Assembly: GCA_020216655.1 (NCBI GenBank)
Contig: JAIWNU010000063.1
Span: 1-10,000, forward strand
Length of the DNA stretch: 10,000 bases
Direction: 5' to 3'
Source of the DNA: Treponema sp.
Lineage (GTDB): Bacteria > Spirochaetota > Spirochaetia > Treponematales > Breznakiellaceae
Shown here: positions 1-5,804 of the stretch, one piece after another
Layout of the letters: every line of letters starts with the position of its first letter
Position numbering within the stretch: position 1 is the first letter of the stretch
The notes under the pieces: generated by a model
Told to the model about the DNA's origin: nothing
Database searches by the model: none
What the model saw: the letters and a program-made list of their open reading frames with translations, nothing else
Program-made: the position numbers and the translations under genes

Positions 1-1184
1 CCCATGAACGCCGCCGGGAACGGCTTGTGGCCTTTGCGCGGGACCGGATCCGCCGTCAGCTGCAGCGGAATGGTGCAACCGAAAGCAGAATACAGCAGGC
101 AGAAGATGCCCTTTCGCCCTATACTCTGACCATCGCCTTTGCACGGCGTTTTGCAACCTATAAAAGGGCCAACCTGCTTTTGCGCGACCCGGAACGGCTC
201 TTACGGCTCTTACGGGATTCTGAACGGCCTATCCAGCTCATATTTGCCGGAAAGGCTCACCCCCATGATATGCCGGGAAAGGATTTAATCCGGGAAATTA
301 TCCACTTTGCAGAAAAGTATGATGTGGTCAGCAAAATCGTCTTTCTGGAAGATTACGACATGACCATGGCCAAGTATATGACCAGCGGCGCAGATCTCTG
401 GCTTAATACGCCTCGGCGGCCCCTGGAAGCCAGCGGCACGAGCGGCATGAAGGCAGCCATGAACGGGGTCCTAAACTGCTCCATCCTTGACGGCTGGTGG
501 GACGAAGCATATAAACCGGAGCTTGGCTGGGCAATCGGCCAGGGAGAACAGTACGAAGACACCAATTTGCAGGATGAGATAGAAAGCAAGGCCCTCTATG
601 ATCTTTTGGAACGGGAAATCATCCCCCTCTTTTACACCAGAGGCCGCGACGGACTGCCCCGGGAATGGATCCGCCGCATGAAAACCTGTATGAGGGAAAT
701 CGGCCAATCCATGTCCTGTCATCGCATGCTCATGGATTACTCTAATCTGTACTATTTCCCTGCCCTTAAAAATTACAAAGCCCTCGTTAAGGATGACTAT
801 AAGCAATCTCGGGAACTCGCCGCATACCTAGAGAAACTGCGCAGCAACTGGCACAGCCTTGCGGTGCTCAGAGTAGAATCCAACGCTCGGCCGGTTATGC
901 AGCGGGGAGAGACGGTTACCGTAAACGCCTGTGTCCGGCTCGGGAACATTGCCCCGGAAGAACTGTGCGTGGAACTGTACTATGGAGCCATTTCGAACCA
1001 TGGAGATATTGAACAGGCCCAGCGGGCCGAAATGAAACCCATAGCTCAGGACGGCGATTGCTTTAAATTCCAGGTTAAAATTACCTGCGAATCTACTGGC
1101 CGCCAGGGTCACACGGTCCGGATAGTACCTAAACATGAGGGGCTCGTACATCCTTATATTCCAGGTCTTATTAAATGGGCCTAA
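1..1184 (+). CDS. glgP: Alpha-glucan (glycogen/maltodextrin) phosphorylase, C-terminal part
   Basis: This is a GT35 glycosyltransferase that would release glucose-1-phosphate from alpha-1,4-glucan ends using inorganic phosphate and pyridoxal phosphate (PLP), in the cytoplasm. The reading frame is already open at base 3, so the GTG at base 27 is internal and the N-terminal half lies outside the window. Seen in the sequence: FARRFATYKR, whose second Arg (147-149) and Lys (162-164) align with the phosphate-contacting Arg569/Lys574 of the muscle enzyme; IFAGKAHP; and EASGTSGMKAAMNG, where the Lys at 450-452 is the expected PLP Schiff-base lysine. The GTSGMK form and the DGWWDE that follows are typical of the shorter bacterial/archaeal subfamily (TIGR02094 style) rather than the E. 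coli GlgP/MalP type. The last ~110 residues form the beta-rich C-terminal segment usual for that subfamily, ending GLIKWA. The gene ends 47 bp before a strong terminator. Family assignment is firm; the exact glucan substrate is not resolved. Confidence 0.95.
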   Translation, partial: HERRRERLVAFARDRIRRQLQRNGATESRIQQAEDALSPYTLTIAFARRFATYKRANLLLRDPERLLRLLRDSERPIQLIFAGKAHPHDMPGKDLIREIIHFAEKYDVVSKIVFLEDYDMTMAKYMTSGADLWLNTPRRPLEASGTSGMKAAMNGVLNCSILDGWWDEAYKPELGWAIGQGEQYEDTNLQDEIESKALYDLLEREIIPLFYTRGRDGLPREWIRRMKTCMREIGQSMSCHRMLMDYSNLYYFPALKNYKALVKDDYKQSRELAAYLEKLRSNWHSLAVLRVESNARPVMQRGETVTVNACVRLGNIAPEELCVELYYGAISNHGDIEQAQRAEMKPIAQDGDCFKFQVKITCESTGRQGHTVRIVPKHEGLVHPYIPGLIKWA

Positions 1185-1185
1185 A

Positions 1186-1214
1186 TTGATTCCATACTTG
1201 CACCGCACCATAAA
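1186..1214 (+). promoter_or_regulatory. Possible promoter for the queuosine transporter gene
   Basis: TTGATT (1186-1191) lies 17 bp upstream of CATAAA (1209-1214), each matching the sigma-70 consensus at 4 of 6 positions. The GC-rich stretch between the terminator (ends 1266) and the ribosome site at 1307 shows no better promoter. If this one is used, the transcript would start near the hairpin GGTAGC-TTA-GCTACC (1220-1234) and pass through the terminator hairpin, making the leader attenuator-like. This is weak pattern matching only. Confidence 0.2.
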
Positions 1215-1231
1215 ACTATGGTAGCTTAGCT

Positions 1232-1266
1232 ACCGCACTCCCAGCGGCTGGGAGTGCGGTTTTTTT
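1232..1266 (+). terminator. Strong Rho-independent terminator after glgP
   Basis: A perfect inverted repeat has arms 1232-1245 and 1247-1260. Sterically it is a 12-bp stem ACCGCACTCCCA / TGGGAGTGCGGT with loop GCGGC. A run of seven T follows (1260-1266). It sits 47 bp after the phosphorylase stop codon. Two shorter inverted repeats lie just upstream (ACCATA/TATGGT at 1207-1222 and GGTAGC/GCTACC at 1220-1234). Each shares bases with its neighbour, the last sharing ACC 1232-1234 with the terminator arm. They may be alternative folds of a leader. Confidence 0.9.
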
Positions 1267-1306
1267 ATGCCGCGGCGGTCGCCTCCGCTACCCGCCTTAC
1301 CAAAAC

Positions 1307-1312
1307 AAGGAG
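1307..1312 (+). promoter_or_regulatory. Ribosome binding site fixing the GTG start of the queuosine transporter
   Basis: AAGGAG lies 6 nt before GTG 1319. It selects the GTG start over the overlapping ATG at 1267, which is in a different frame and lacks both a ribosome site and homology. Confidence 0.8.
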
Positions 1313-1318
1313 TTCTTT

Positions 1319-2047
1319 GTGCACAGCTCTCCACAACAAACATCTTACAAGTACTTAGATCTGGTCATGGCCGCCTTCGTAGCGGTTCTTATTATCAGCA
1401 ACATTGCTTCCAGCGCAAAAATCGTCGATTTAGGATTCTCTTTATTCGGCGTTCCCATGGCCTTTGACGGCGGTACCCTGTTATTTCCCTTGTCCTATAT
1501 TTTCGGGGATATTTTAACCGAGGTCTATGGCTTTCGCGCTTCACGCCGGGTTATCTGGACCGGCTTTGTGCTGCTGGCTTTAGCAAGTCTCGTATTCTTT
1601 GTGCTGAAACGGCTGCCTGCCGAATCCGCATGGGAAGGCTATGCAGGCTCTCAGGCCTACGATGCCATACTGGGCGGCATGAGCTCTGGCGGTATTGCCC
1701 TGGCAAGTCTTGCGGGCTACTGGGTCGGAGAATTTTCAAATTCCGCAGTCCTTTCCTGCATGAAGGTGTGGATGCAGGGTAAGCACCTCTGGATGAGAAC
1801 TATTGGCAGTACCCTGGTTGGCGAATTGGTGGATACCGCAGTCTTTGTCATCGTTGCAAGCCTGTTCGGGGTCTTCGGCTGGGAACTCTTTGTGACCCTG
1901 GTTCTGACAAATTACCTATTTAAATGCGGTATCGAAGCCCTCATGACCCCCGTGACCTATTGGATCGTCTCGGTGCTTAAAAAGAAAGAGAACATCGATA
2001 CCTATGATGTGGGAGTGTCCTTAAACCCCTTTAAGCTATCTTACTGA
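1319..2047 (+). CDS. yhhQ: Queuosine precursor transporter, YhhQ/DUF165 family
   Basis: This is an integral inner-membrane protein expected to import queuine or preQ precursors used to make queuosine at tRNA wobble position 34. It has 242 residues, close to E. coli YhhQ (about 220). Family hallmarks are visible: FPLSYIFGDILTEVYGFR near residues 56-73, GEFSNSAVLSCMKVWMQGK near 137-155, and GSTLVGELVDT near 163-173. Hydrophobic stretches at about 14-31, 52-66, 78-97, 124-136, 165-184, 188-203 and 207-221 fit a multi-pass membrane protein. The start is GTG, chosen because AAGGAG is correctly spaced upstream. The gene lies beyond the phosphorylase terminator, so it needs its own promoter or readthrough. 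Many family members sit behind preQ1 riboswitches, but I could not fit one here. The 3' end overlaps the convergent gene by 7 bp. The family is confident; the exact precursor carried is unknown. Confidence 0.9.
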   Translation: MHSSPQQTSYKYLDLVMAAFVAVLIISNIASSAKIVDLGFSLFGVPMAFDGGTLLFPLSYIFGDILTEVYGFRASRRVIWTGFVLLALASLVFFVLKRLPAESAWEGYAGSQAYDAILGGMSSGGIALASLAGYWVGEFSNSAVLSCMKVWMQGKHLWMRTIGSTLVGELVDTAVFVIVASLFGVFGWELFVTLVLTNYLFKCGIEALMTPVTYWIVSVLKKKENIDTYDVGVSLNPFKLSY

Positions 2048-3084
2048 TACATAATCAGATAGGGCCGGGGGTCCAGATTCAGCACCTGGGCAGGAGAGAG
2101 TAGCGGCTCGTCGAACCCTGCCCCGGGTACACCTGACTTGTAAAACAGCTTGAATGCCTTTACGGGCATATTTTTAGCCAGGGCATTAAAATCGTAGGAC
2201 GCTTTTTTGACCGCAGGAGAACCAAAACCATCAGCACAATGGATAAGCCTGACCCGTGCAAAATCGGTTCGAACCTGTTCCCGTTTTTGTATCATTTTCC
2301 AATTAAATTGATGCACAACCAGCATGCGCTCACCGGGAATATCATGGGCAATCATATAGGCTTCCATCGCTTCCTGAGCCTGGTTTAGTTCATCCGCAGT
2401 TACCGAGCCAATTTCCTTCATTGGCATGGTTGTTCGCCATTCCGGGTCCAGCGCCAGGTGCACATTTGGATACCGCAAATAGGGAAGCATCTTTTTAAGG
2501 GAATCCACAACTCCGTATCGTCCTATCTGGTGATCCAAAAAAACAAGAATATCGTTTTGCAACGCATAATCTAAATACTGTTTGAGCACCGACTCTCGGA
2601 GTATCCCTATTTCCCCTTCAGGCCAAACGGTACCGTAAATAATATAGAACGCAAGCTTGAGGCCCCTGTTCCCGTTCAATGCATCGTACTCTTGACCCAA
2701 CTGCTTGAGCCGGGCATGCAATTCATCAATCGGATAGACCCCTAATATGCCCATCCTTTTGGAAAGAGGGCTGCCATAGAATGCAAGAATATCATTATTA
2801 AGAAGTATAGATTGATAATCCGTCACGCAGCGCTGGAGCCGAACAGACTCTTCGTAACTGGGAACGCTATAAGGCATTGCCTGTTCCCTGGCAATCGAGG
2901 CTTGAATGTTCTCGGTAAGAAATAATGAAGGAAAGGGGGGCTCGCTTTTTCGCGGAATAGACACATCCGCCGCAGGAGGAATAAGGGAACCGTCTATGGC
3001 AGAGAGACTATAAGTACAGAATGCTAAAAACAACGCAATCGTCAGCCGGAGCAGACCGCAGCGGGAGCGAATATAGCTATGCAT
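2041..3084 (-). CDS. Secreted protein of unknown function, TIM-barrel-like
   Basis: 347 residues. The N-terminus (basic residues RSRCGLLR, then hydrophobic TIALFLAFCTYSL, then SLSA) is a Sec-type signal peptide with likely cleavage near residue 29. There is no clear lipobox, because the only cysteine nearby (C23) is inside the hydrophobic core. The mature protein has a Pro-rich linker to about residue 55. A repeating pattern of short hydrophobic strands ending in polar residues follows: AFYGSP (101-106), MGILGVY (111-117), LAFYIIYGT (144-152), VFLDHQ (181-186), VHLALDPEW (208-216), MLVVHQF (254-260) and RLIHCADGFG (279-288). That pattern is what the inner strands of a TIM barrel look like, with D184, D213, E215, H258 and D285 as candidate active-site residues. 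I recall similar uncharacterised secreted proteins in other bacteria, but cannot name a function; a glycan-acting enzyme is one guess. The start lacks a clear ribosome site. It is last in a minus-strand block, 33 bp after the protease gene. Confidence 0.75.
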   Translation of the reverse strand: MHSYIRSRCGLLRLTIALFLAFCTYSLSAIDGSLIPPAADVSIPRKSEPPFPSLFLTENIQASIAREQAMPYSVPSYEESVRLQRCVTDYQSILLNNDILAFYGSPLSKRMGILGVYPIDELHARLKQLGQEYDALNGNRGLKLAFYIIYGTVWPEGEIGILRESVLKQYLDYALQNDILVFLDHQIGRYGVVDSLKKMLPYLRYPNVHLALDPEWRTTMPMKEIGSVTADELNQAQEAMEAYMIAHDIPGERMLVVHQFNWKMIQKREQVRTDFARVRLIHCADGFGSPAVKKASYDFNALAKNMPVKAFKLFYKSGVPGAGFDEPLLSPAQVLNLDPRPYLIMYQ

Positions 3085-3117
3085 AGTGCTACTAGTATCG
3101 GCAGAAGAAGCTAAAAA

Positions 3118-3903
3118 CTACACCGTTTCCAGTTCCCGCTCGACCTCTTCCAGCCGTTTCTGAAGCGACTGGATGGTACGCTCAAGCCGGATTTTTTCCT
3201 TTTCTAGCTGTTCCTTTGGATCCTGGGGCGCTGGCTTTCGCGCAATTTGAACCTTTACTTCGTCGGGGCTTTTGCCCGATAAGAGCGCGCTTTCCGCAGC
3301 CATCCGTTGGTCTTCGTTGCGGATGCTGGCAACAAGCTTCATGTTTTCTGCCCCGATGGAAGGGTTAAGGTTATATTGATACATTTTCATAGCCACCTTG
3401 GCAGCATTGCGGGGCAGACAGAGTACCCGGTCTACATAGTCTTCGAAACGGCCGCCAATTTCATGACAGAGCTGCTGGGCCCGGAGGAGATGTTTTCCCA
3501 ATTCTTTAATGAGGTTCCCGTTCTGATAGATGAACTGTTTGCGAATGGTTTCGGTTAGTTCTTCTAGTTCAGGGGAACTGGCAAACACGTTTTTATAAAC
3601 CCCCGCTGCTTCGGCCTTTTGCAGGAGCCCATGCAAAATGGCCCAAAATTCCGCTGTGTGTGAACGGGCGCTGAGTTTACCACCCCGCGAGCAGGCATGC
3701 AAATGGTGGGCATACTCATGGATCGCAGTGTAAAGCATGAGGTTGTCATCTGAAAAGTTGCGGTTGTGGATAATAATTTCGCGGCTTTCGGGTTTATAAA
3801 GTCCGTTTACCTTTTTGCTTTGTTTTCCGGAGAATATAACGGAAAAATCCAAGGGGGCGTCTTCTATCGCCAAAAGCTGCTGTTTGACCTGGTCTTGATT
3901 CAT
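3118..3903 (-). CDS. SprT-like HExxH zinc metalloprotease with C-terminal coiled coil
   Basis: 261 residues from the ATG at 3903. Residues 62-66 are HEYAH, a zincin HExxH motif set in a helix (YTAIHEYAHHLHA) after a strand (REIIIHNRNF). About 16 residues later comes RSHTAEFW (80-87), where H82 would be the third zinc ligand. This spacing and the H-x-x-E-F pattern resemble SprT/Wss1-type proteases (HELAH...H-G-x-E-F). Residues 130-220 are helical, with a GKHLLRAQQLCHEIGGRFED segment and LCLPRNAAKVAMKMYQYNL; by shape only, this recalls helix-turn-helix or DUF3102-like domains. Residues 228-261 are a charged coiled coil (KEQLEKEKIRLERTIQSLQ). The frame stays open upstream to 4092, but that stretch is an out-of-phase reading of rsmE, so the start 13 bp after the rsmE stop is preferred. 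No strong ribosome site is seen, so translation may be coupled to rsmE. It is a cytoplasmic peptidase by inference; the substrate is unknown. Confidence 0.8.
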   Translation of the reverse strand: MNQDQVKQQLLAIEDAPLDFSVIFSGKQSKKVNGLYKPESREIIIHNRNFSDDNLMLYTAIHEYAHHLHACSRGGKLSARSHTAEFWAILHGLLQKAEAAGVYKNVFASSPELEELTETIRKQFIYQNGNLIKELGKHLLRAQQLCHEIGGRFEDYVDRVLCLPRNAAKVAMKMYQYNLNPSIGAENMKLVASIRNEDQRMAAESALLSGKSPDEVKVQIARKPAPQDPKEQLEKEKIRLERTIQSLQKRLEEVERELETV

Positions 3904-3916
3904 GGTACTCAGGATA

Positions 3917-4783
3917 CTACCGGAGGGCGCCGATTTTTTCCAGAGCCAAAATAACCGCGGCCACCGAGGCCGTTTCAGTCCGCAGTGCCCTGCTTCCCAT
4001 GGAAAGCCTTGAGAAACCCGCTTTTTCAAGTTGGTCCCGTTCCGCATCAGACCAGCCCCGCTCTGAGCCAATGACGAGCACCGCTGCAGCACCGGGAAAG
4101 CTGGGCAGGTCCGCCAAGGATCCCTGGGGACGCACGTTGTCGGGCGCCAAAAGCAGCATGGCCGGAGTCGTGGTGCTGGCTATACCCGCGGGGCTGGCCG
4201 GCACTGCGATGGGGCCCGGCTGGCTGCAGTTGGCCGGCGCCGTGATGGTGGCCGGCACTTCAGAGCCCCCAGACTGGGCAGCTAGCCAGGGCTGTTCAGC
4301 AGCCCAGGGCTGCGCAGCAAGCCAGGCCTTTAGGGACCGATAGGTTTTTATAACCGGCAGGCTGGTATCCCGGCTCTGAATGGCCCCTTCGATCAGGGCC
4401 TGTTCCGCGCCGCCATCGGTGAGCAGCGTCGTATCCTGGTAGGATTTCTCCCCCAATTCGGTCACTAAAAGGTCAATATATGAAACCCCCAGGCTCGAAA
4501 GGTCCCGGAGGAGACGCCGCAACTGTATTGGCCGGGGAAAACCGACGGCGACCCTGAGCGGATGCCGCGATGGAGGAGGAATGTTAAGGTCTAAATCTAC
4601 GAGCAGGGCTCCATCAGGCTCAATAGCCGTTATGCGGCCCTGGCCTAAGGGCCCGTTCAAAAGCCCTGCATCAAAGGTATCCCCCGCCGTTTTATGGAGG
4701 ACCTTTATAAGGTGTATGGCCCGTTCATCCCTTTTTGGGATTGGCTTACCCAATTCATCCTGTCTAAAAAGTATGAGATTCAC
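3917..4783 (-). CDS. rsmE: 16S rRNA (uridine1498-N3)-methyltransferase RsmE with repeat insert
   Basis: A SPOUT-fold, S-adenosylmethionine-dependent enzyme that methylates N3 of U1498 in the 30S decoding region. 288 residues from GTG 4783, against about 240 usual. The N-terminus VNLILFRQDEL resembles the Pseudomonas-type form (MNLLLLEE...), which supports this GTG although its ribosome site is poor; the frame is open to 5119, but that part only shadows the neighbouring oxidoreductase. Seen: RAIHLIKVLH (21-30), the N-terminal RNA-binding domain; LLVTELGEKSY (105-115) and IEGAIQSRDTSLP (131-143), SPOUT core; VIGSERGWSDAE (237-248), a variant of the usual IGPEGGFS loop; and GSRALRTETA (263-272), the knot cofactor-binding motif. 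The excess length is a hexapeptide-repeat insert at about residues 154-207, between the core and MLLLAPDNVRP. Its start is 7 nt past the upstream oxidoreductase stop, so the two are probably co-translated. Confidence 0.92.
   Translation of the reverse strand: MNLILFRQDELGKPIPKRDERAIHLIKVLHKTAGDTFDAGLLNGPLGQGRITAIEPDGALLVDLDLNIPPPSRHPLRVAVGFPRPIQLRRLLRDLSSLGVSYIDLLVTELGEKSYQDTTLLTDGGAEQALIEGAIQSRDTSLPVIKTYRSLKAWLAAQPWAAEQPWLAAQSGGSEVPATITAPANCSQPGPIAVPASPAGIASTTTPAMLLLAPDNVRPQGSLADLPSFPGAAAVLVIGSERGWSDAERDQLEKAGFSRLSMGSRALRTETASVAAVILALEKIGALR
4163..4324 (-). repeat. Degenerate 18-bp tandem repeat (hexapeptide minisatellite) inside rsmE
   Basis: About nine in-phase 18-bp units fill this interval and encode RsmE residues 154-207 as hexads with Pro at or near the sixth position in most (for example WLAAQP, WAAEQP, ATITAP, ASTTTP). 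On the plus strand TGGCCGG recurs at 4159, 4195, 4231 and 4249, with degenerate versions at 4177 and 4213, all multiples of 18 apart. A second repeat type, CAGCAGCCCAGGGCTGCG, has in-phase relatives starting at 4279, 4297 and 4315. The unit length is a multiple of three, so copy changes keep the rsmE frame. The encoded segment is Ala/Pro/Thr/Ser-rich and probably an exposed, disordered or extended loop. Confidence 0.85.
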
Positions 4784-4790
4784 CTCATTT

Positions 4791-5405
4791 TTATACCATG
4801 CGGGACTGAATGGAATCCAGATACATTTTCCGTTCCGCATAGGTGCTGCCCCGGAGGTTCCAGAACACATGAATGCGAATATCCCGGGCTCCGCAGAAAT
4901 CCAGAACCTGTTCTTTCCATACCAGTGCAGGGGGCCAGGAAAGGTAAGCAGGAGATGAGTTAACAGGCTGCGGCTCTGAATTATCCGCATCCGGATTGTG
5001 TGCATCGGTGGTAATAAATACGTCAAAGCGTTTATCGGTAAAAAGGCCTGGGGTATCGGCATTGCGGAAATCCGCTTCCCGGAAGCCATAGGCCACGCCG
5101 GGGCGGAACACCCGGTCAAGAAAACCCTTAAGAATCGCCGGCGGGCCGCCCCACCAGTCTGGATGAATAAATACTACTCGGTCCGCATCTTTGATATACT
5201 GCTGGTACCTCAGGGTAGTCTCATCAAAACTGAATTTCCGCGGTATTTCATCTTCACTTAAAACTGGATCAAAGTGGTCCGCATAAAGATCCACAAAAGT
5301 ACTTGTTACAGAACTATCTTTCTGGAAATACTTCTGAACCTCTCGGGCAATCGCGCGATTAAACCCTTCTTTTTTGGGATAGGCCAAAACAATCAAAACA
5401 CGCAT
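4791..5405 (-). CDS. Flavodoxin-fold NAD(P)H oxidoreductase (Flavodoxin_2 family)
   Basis: 204 residues. A soluble FMN/FAD-binding protein of the NQO/MdaB/KefF/YwrO type, likely passing two electrons from NAD(P)H to quinones or similar acceptors. Seen: the N-terminal strand and phosphate loop MRVLIVLAYPKKEGFNRAIA (1-20), where AYPKKEGFN stands for the usual AHP-x3-S-x-N; then DRVVFIHPDWWGGPPAILKG (75-94) followed by FLDRVFRPGVAYGF (95-108), the very characteristic flavin-site segment. Start choice: two adjacent in-frame ATG codons lie at 5408 and 5405. AGAGG at 5415-5411 is better spaced (5 nt) for 5405, and the conserved fold starts there; the open frame further upstream to 5519 runs into sufT antisense and is discarded. 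It heads the minus-strand block and is divergent from the SUF operon. The physiological acceptor is unknown. Confidence 0.88.
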   Translation of the reverse strand: MRVLIVLAYPKKEGFNRAIAREVQKYFQKDSSVTSTFVDLYADHFDPVLSEDEIPRKFSFDETTLRYQQYIKDADRVVFIHPDWWGGPPAILKGFLDRVFRPGVAYGFREADFRNADTPGLFTDKRFDVFITTDAHNPDADNSEPQPVNSSPAYLSWPPALVWKEQVLDFCGARDIRIHVFWNLRGSTYAERKMYLDSIQSRMV

Positions 5406-5442
5406 CATTACCTCTTGCTTCCCTCTCCATTGCTGCAGGGGC

Positions 5443-5471
5443 TTGATTTTATATCTTAATATTACTAAATT
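5443..5471 (+). promoter_or_regulatory. Candidate promoter of the suf operon
   Basis: TTGATT (5443-5448) and TAAATT (5466-5471) are separated by 17 bp, each matching sigma-70 consensus at 4 of 6 positions, in an AT-rich patch within otherwise GC-richer DNA. Initiation 6-8 bp downstream would place the transcript start only a few bases before the sufT ATG at 5482, consistent with the missing ribosome site there. Confidence 0.45.
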
Positions 5472-5488
5472 AGTCGTGTATATGACAA
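5459..5488 (-). promoter_or_regulatory. Candidate promoter of the oxidoreductase-rsmE block
   Basis: On the minus strand TTGTCA (5488-5483) is followed after 18 bp by TAATAT (5464-5459); TATAAA at 5453-5448 is an alternative -10 without a good -35. Either would give an untranslated leader of roughly 35-50 nt before ATG 5405. The spacer contains the palindrome described for the suf promoter, so both directions could share one operator. Confidence 0.3.
5464..5481. promoter_or_regulatory. IscR/Rrf2-like operator in the divergent suf region
   Basis: ACTAAATTAGTCGTGTAT begins with a perfect 11-bp palindrome (ACTAA-A-TTAGT). It matches the right-hand 18 positions of the E. coli IscR type-1 consensus as I recall it (ACTRwwwYAGTCRRSTAT) at all but one position. 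The left arm (5457-5463) fits poorly. It overlaps the predicted suf -10 and reaches the base before the sufT start codon, so a bound repressor would block initiation. Iron-sulfur-sensing Rrf2 proteins commonly control such operons, but no regulator gene is in the window. Confidence 0.5.
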
Positions 5489-5796
5489 CCACTTTTACAG
5501 AACAGGAACTTTTGGACATGCTGCGAGCCGTGGAAGACCCGGAACTGGGCTACAACATTGTGGACCTGGGGCTTGTGTACCGGGCAGAGCAGAAAGGCGA
5601 ATGGATTGAGGTGGATTTTACCCTCACATCCCCGGGCTGCCCCATCGGCGAACAGCTCAGGACGGATATTATTTTAACCCTGCGCGAAAAAACAGGACTA
5701 AACGCCATACGGGCAAACATTGTGTGGGAACCTTTCTGGACCGCTGAACGGGCATCGGCGGAAATCAGGCTGGATTTAGGGTACCCCATTTGGTAG
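5482..5796 (+). CDS. sufT: SufT/DUF59 (MIP18-like) iron-sulfur assembly protein
   Basis: 104 residues, a typical length for the stand-alone MIP18/DUF59 domain, which helps mature or deliver iron-sulfur clusters to target proteins. Seen: VEDPELGYNIVDLGLVYR (17-34), TLTSPGCP (47-54) containing the family's conserved cysteine C53, and VWEPFWTAERASAEIRLDLG (81-100), a version of the usual VWxPPWxxxxxSExxRxxLG ending. The ATG at 5482 is chosen because homology starts right after it; GTG 5476 and TTG 5443 are in-frame alternatives adding only unrelated residues, though TTG 5443 has AGGGG just upstream. No Shine-Dalgarno site precedes ATG 5482, so the transcript may be leaderless. It is first in the SUF operon, 8 bp ahead of sufC, and so may act in SUF-dependent cluster biogenesis. 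Confidence 0.9.
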   Translation: MTTTFTEQELLDMLRAVEDPELGYNIVDLGLVYRAEQKGEWIEVDFTLTSPGCPIGEQLRTDIILTLREKTGLNAIRANIVWEPFWTAERASAEIRLDLGYPIW

Positions 5797-5804
5797 GAGG
5801 AAGT

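Noticed and set aside
1186..1240. preQ1 riboswitch before the queuosine transporter
   Set aside because: There are short resemblances (TAGCTACC, ATAAAACTA), but they occur in the wrong order: no pairing partner for the first stem precedes the A-rich segment, so no class I pseudoknot can be drawn.
1267..1467. Small plus-strand reading frame starting ATG 1267
   Set aside because: It overlaps the transporter in another frame, begins directly on the terminator T-run, has no ribosome site and no recognisable protein features.
3904..4092. N-terminal extension of the protease gene to 4092
   Set aside because: The extra 63 residues read the conserved end of rsmE in another frame and have no protein-like conservation; ATG 3903 just after the rsmE stop fits better.
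4784..5119. Long N-terminal extension of RsmE
   Set aside because: The extra 112 residues are the oxidoreductase gene read in another frame, and RsmE homology begins at VNLILF (4783).
5409..5519. Upstream extension of the oxidoreductase to 5519
   Set aside because: It would run antisense through the promoter region and into sufT; the fold begins at MRVLIVLAYP next to a good ribosome site.
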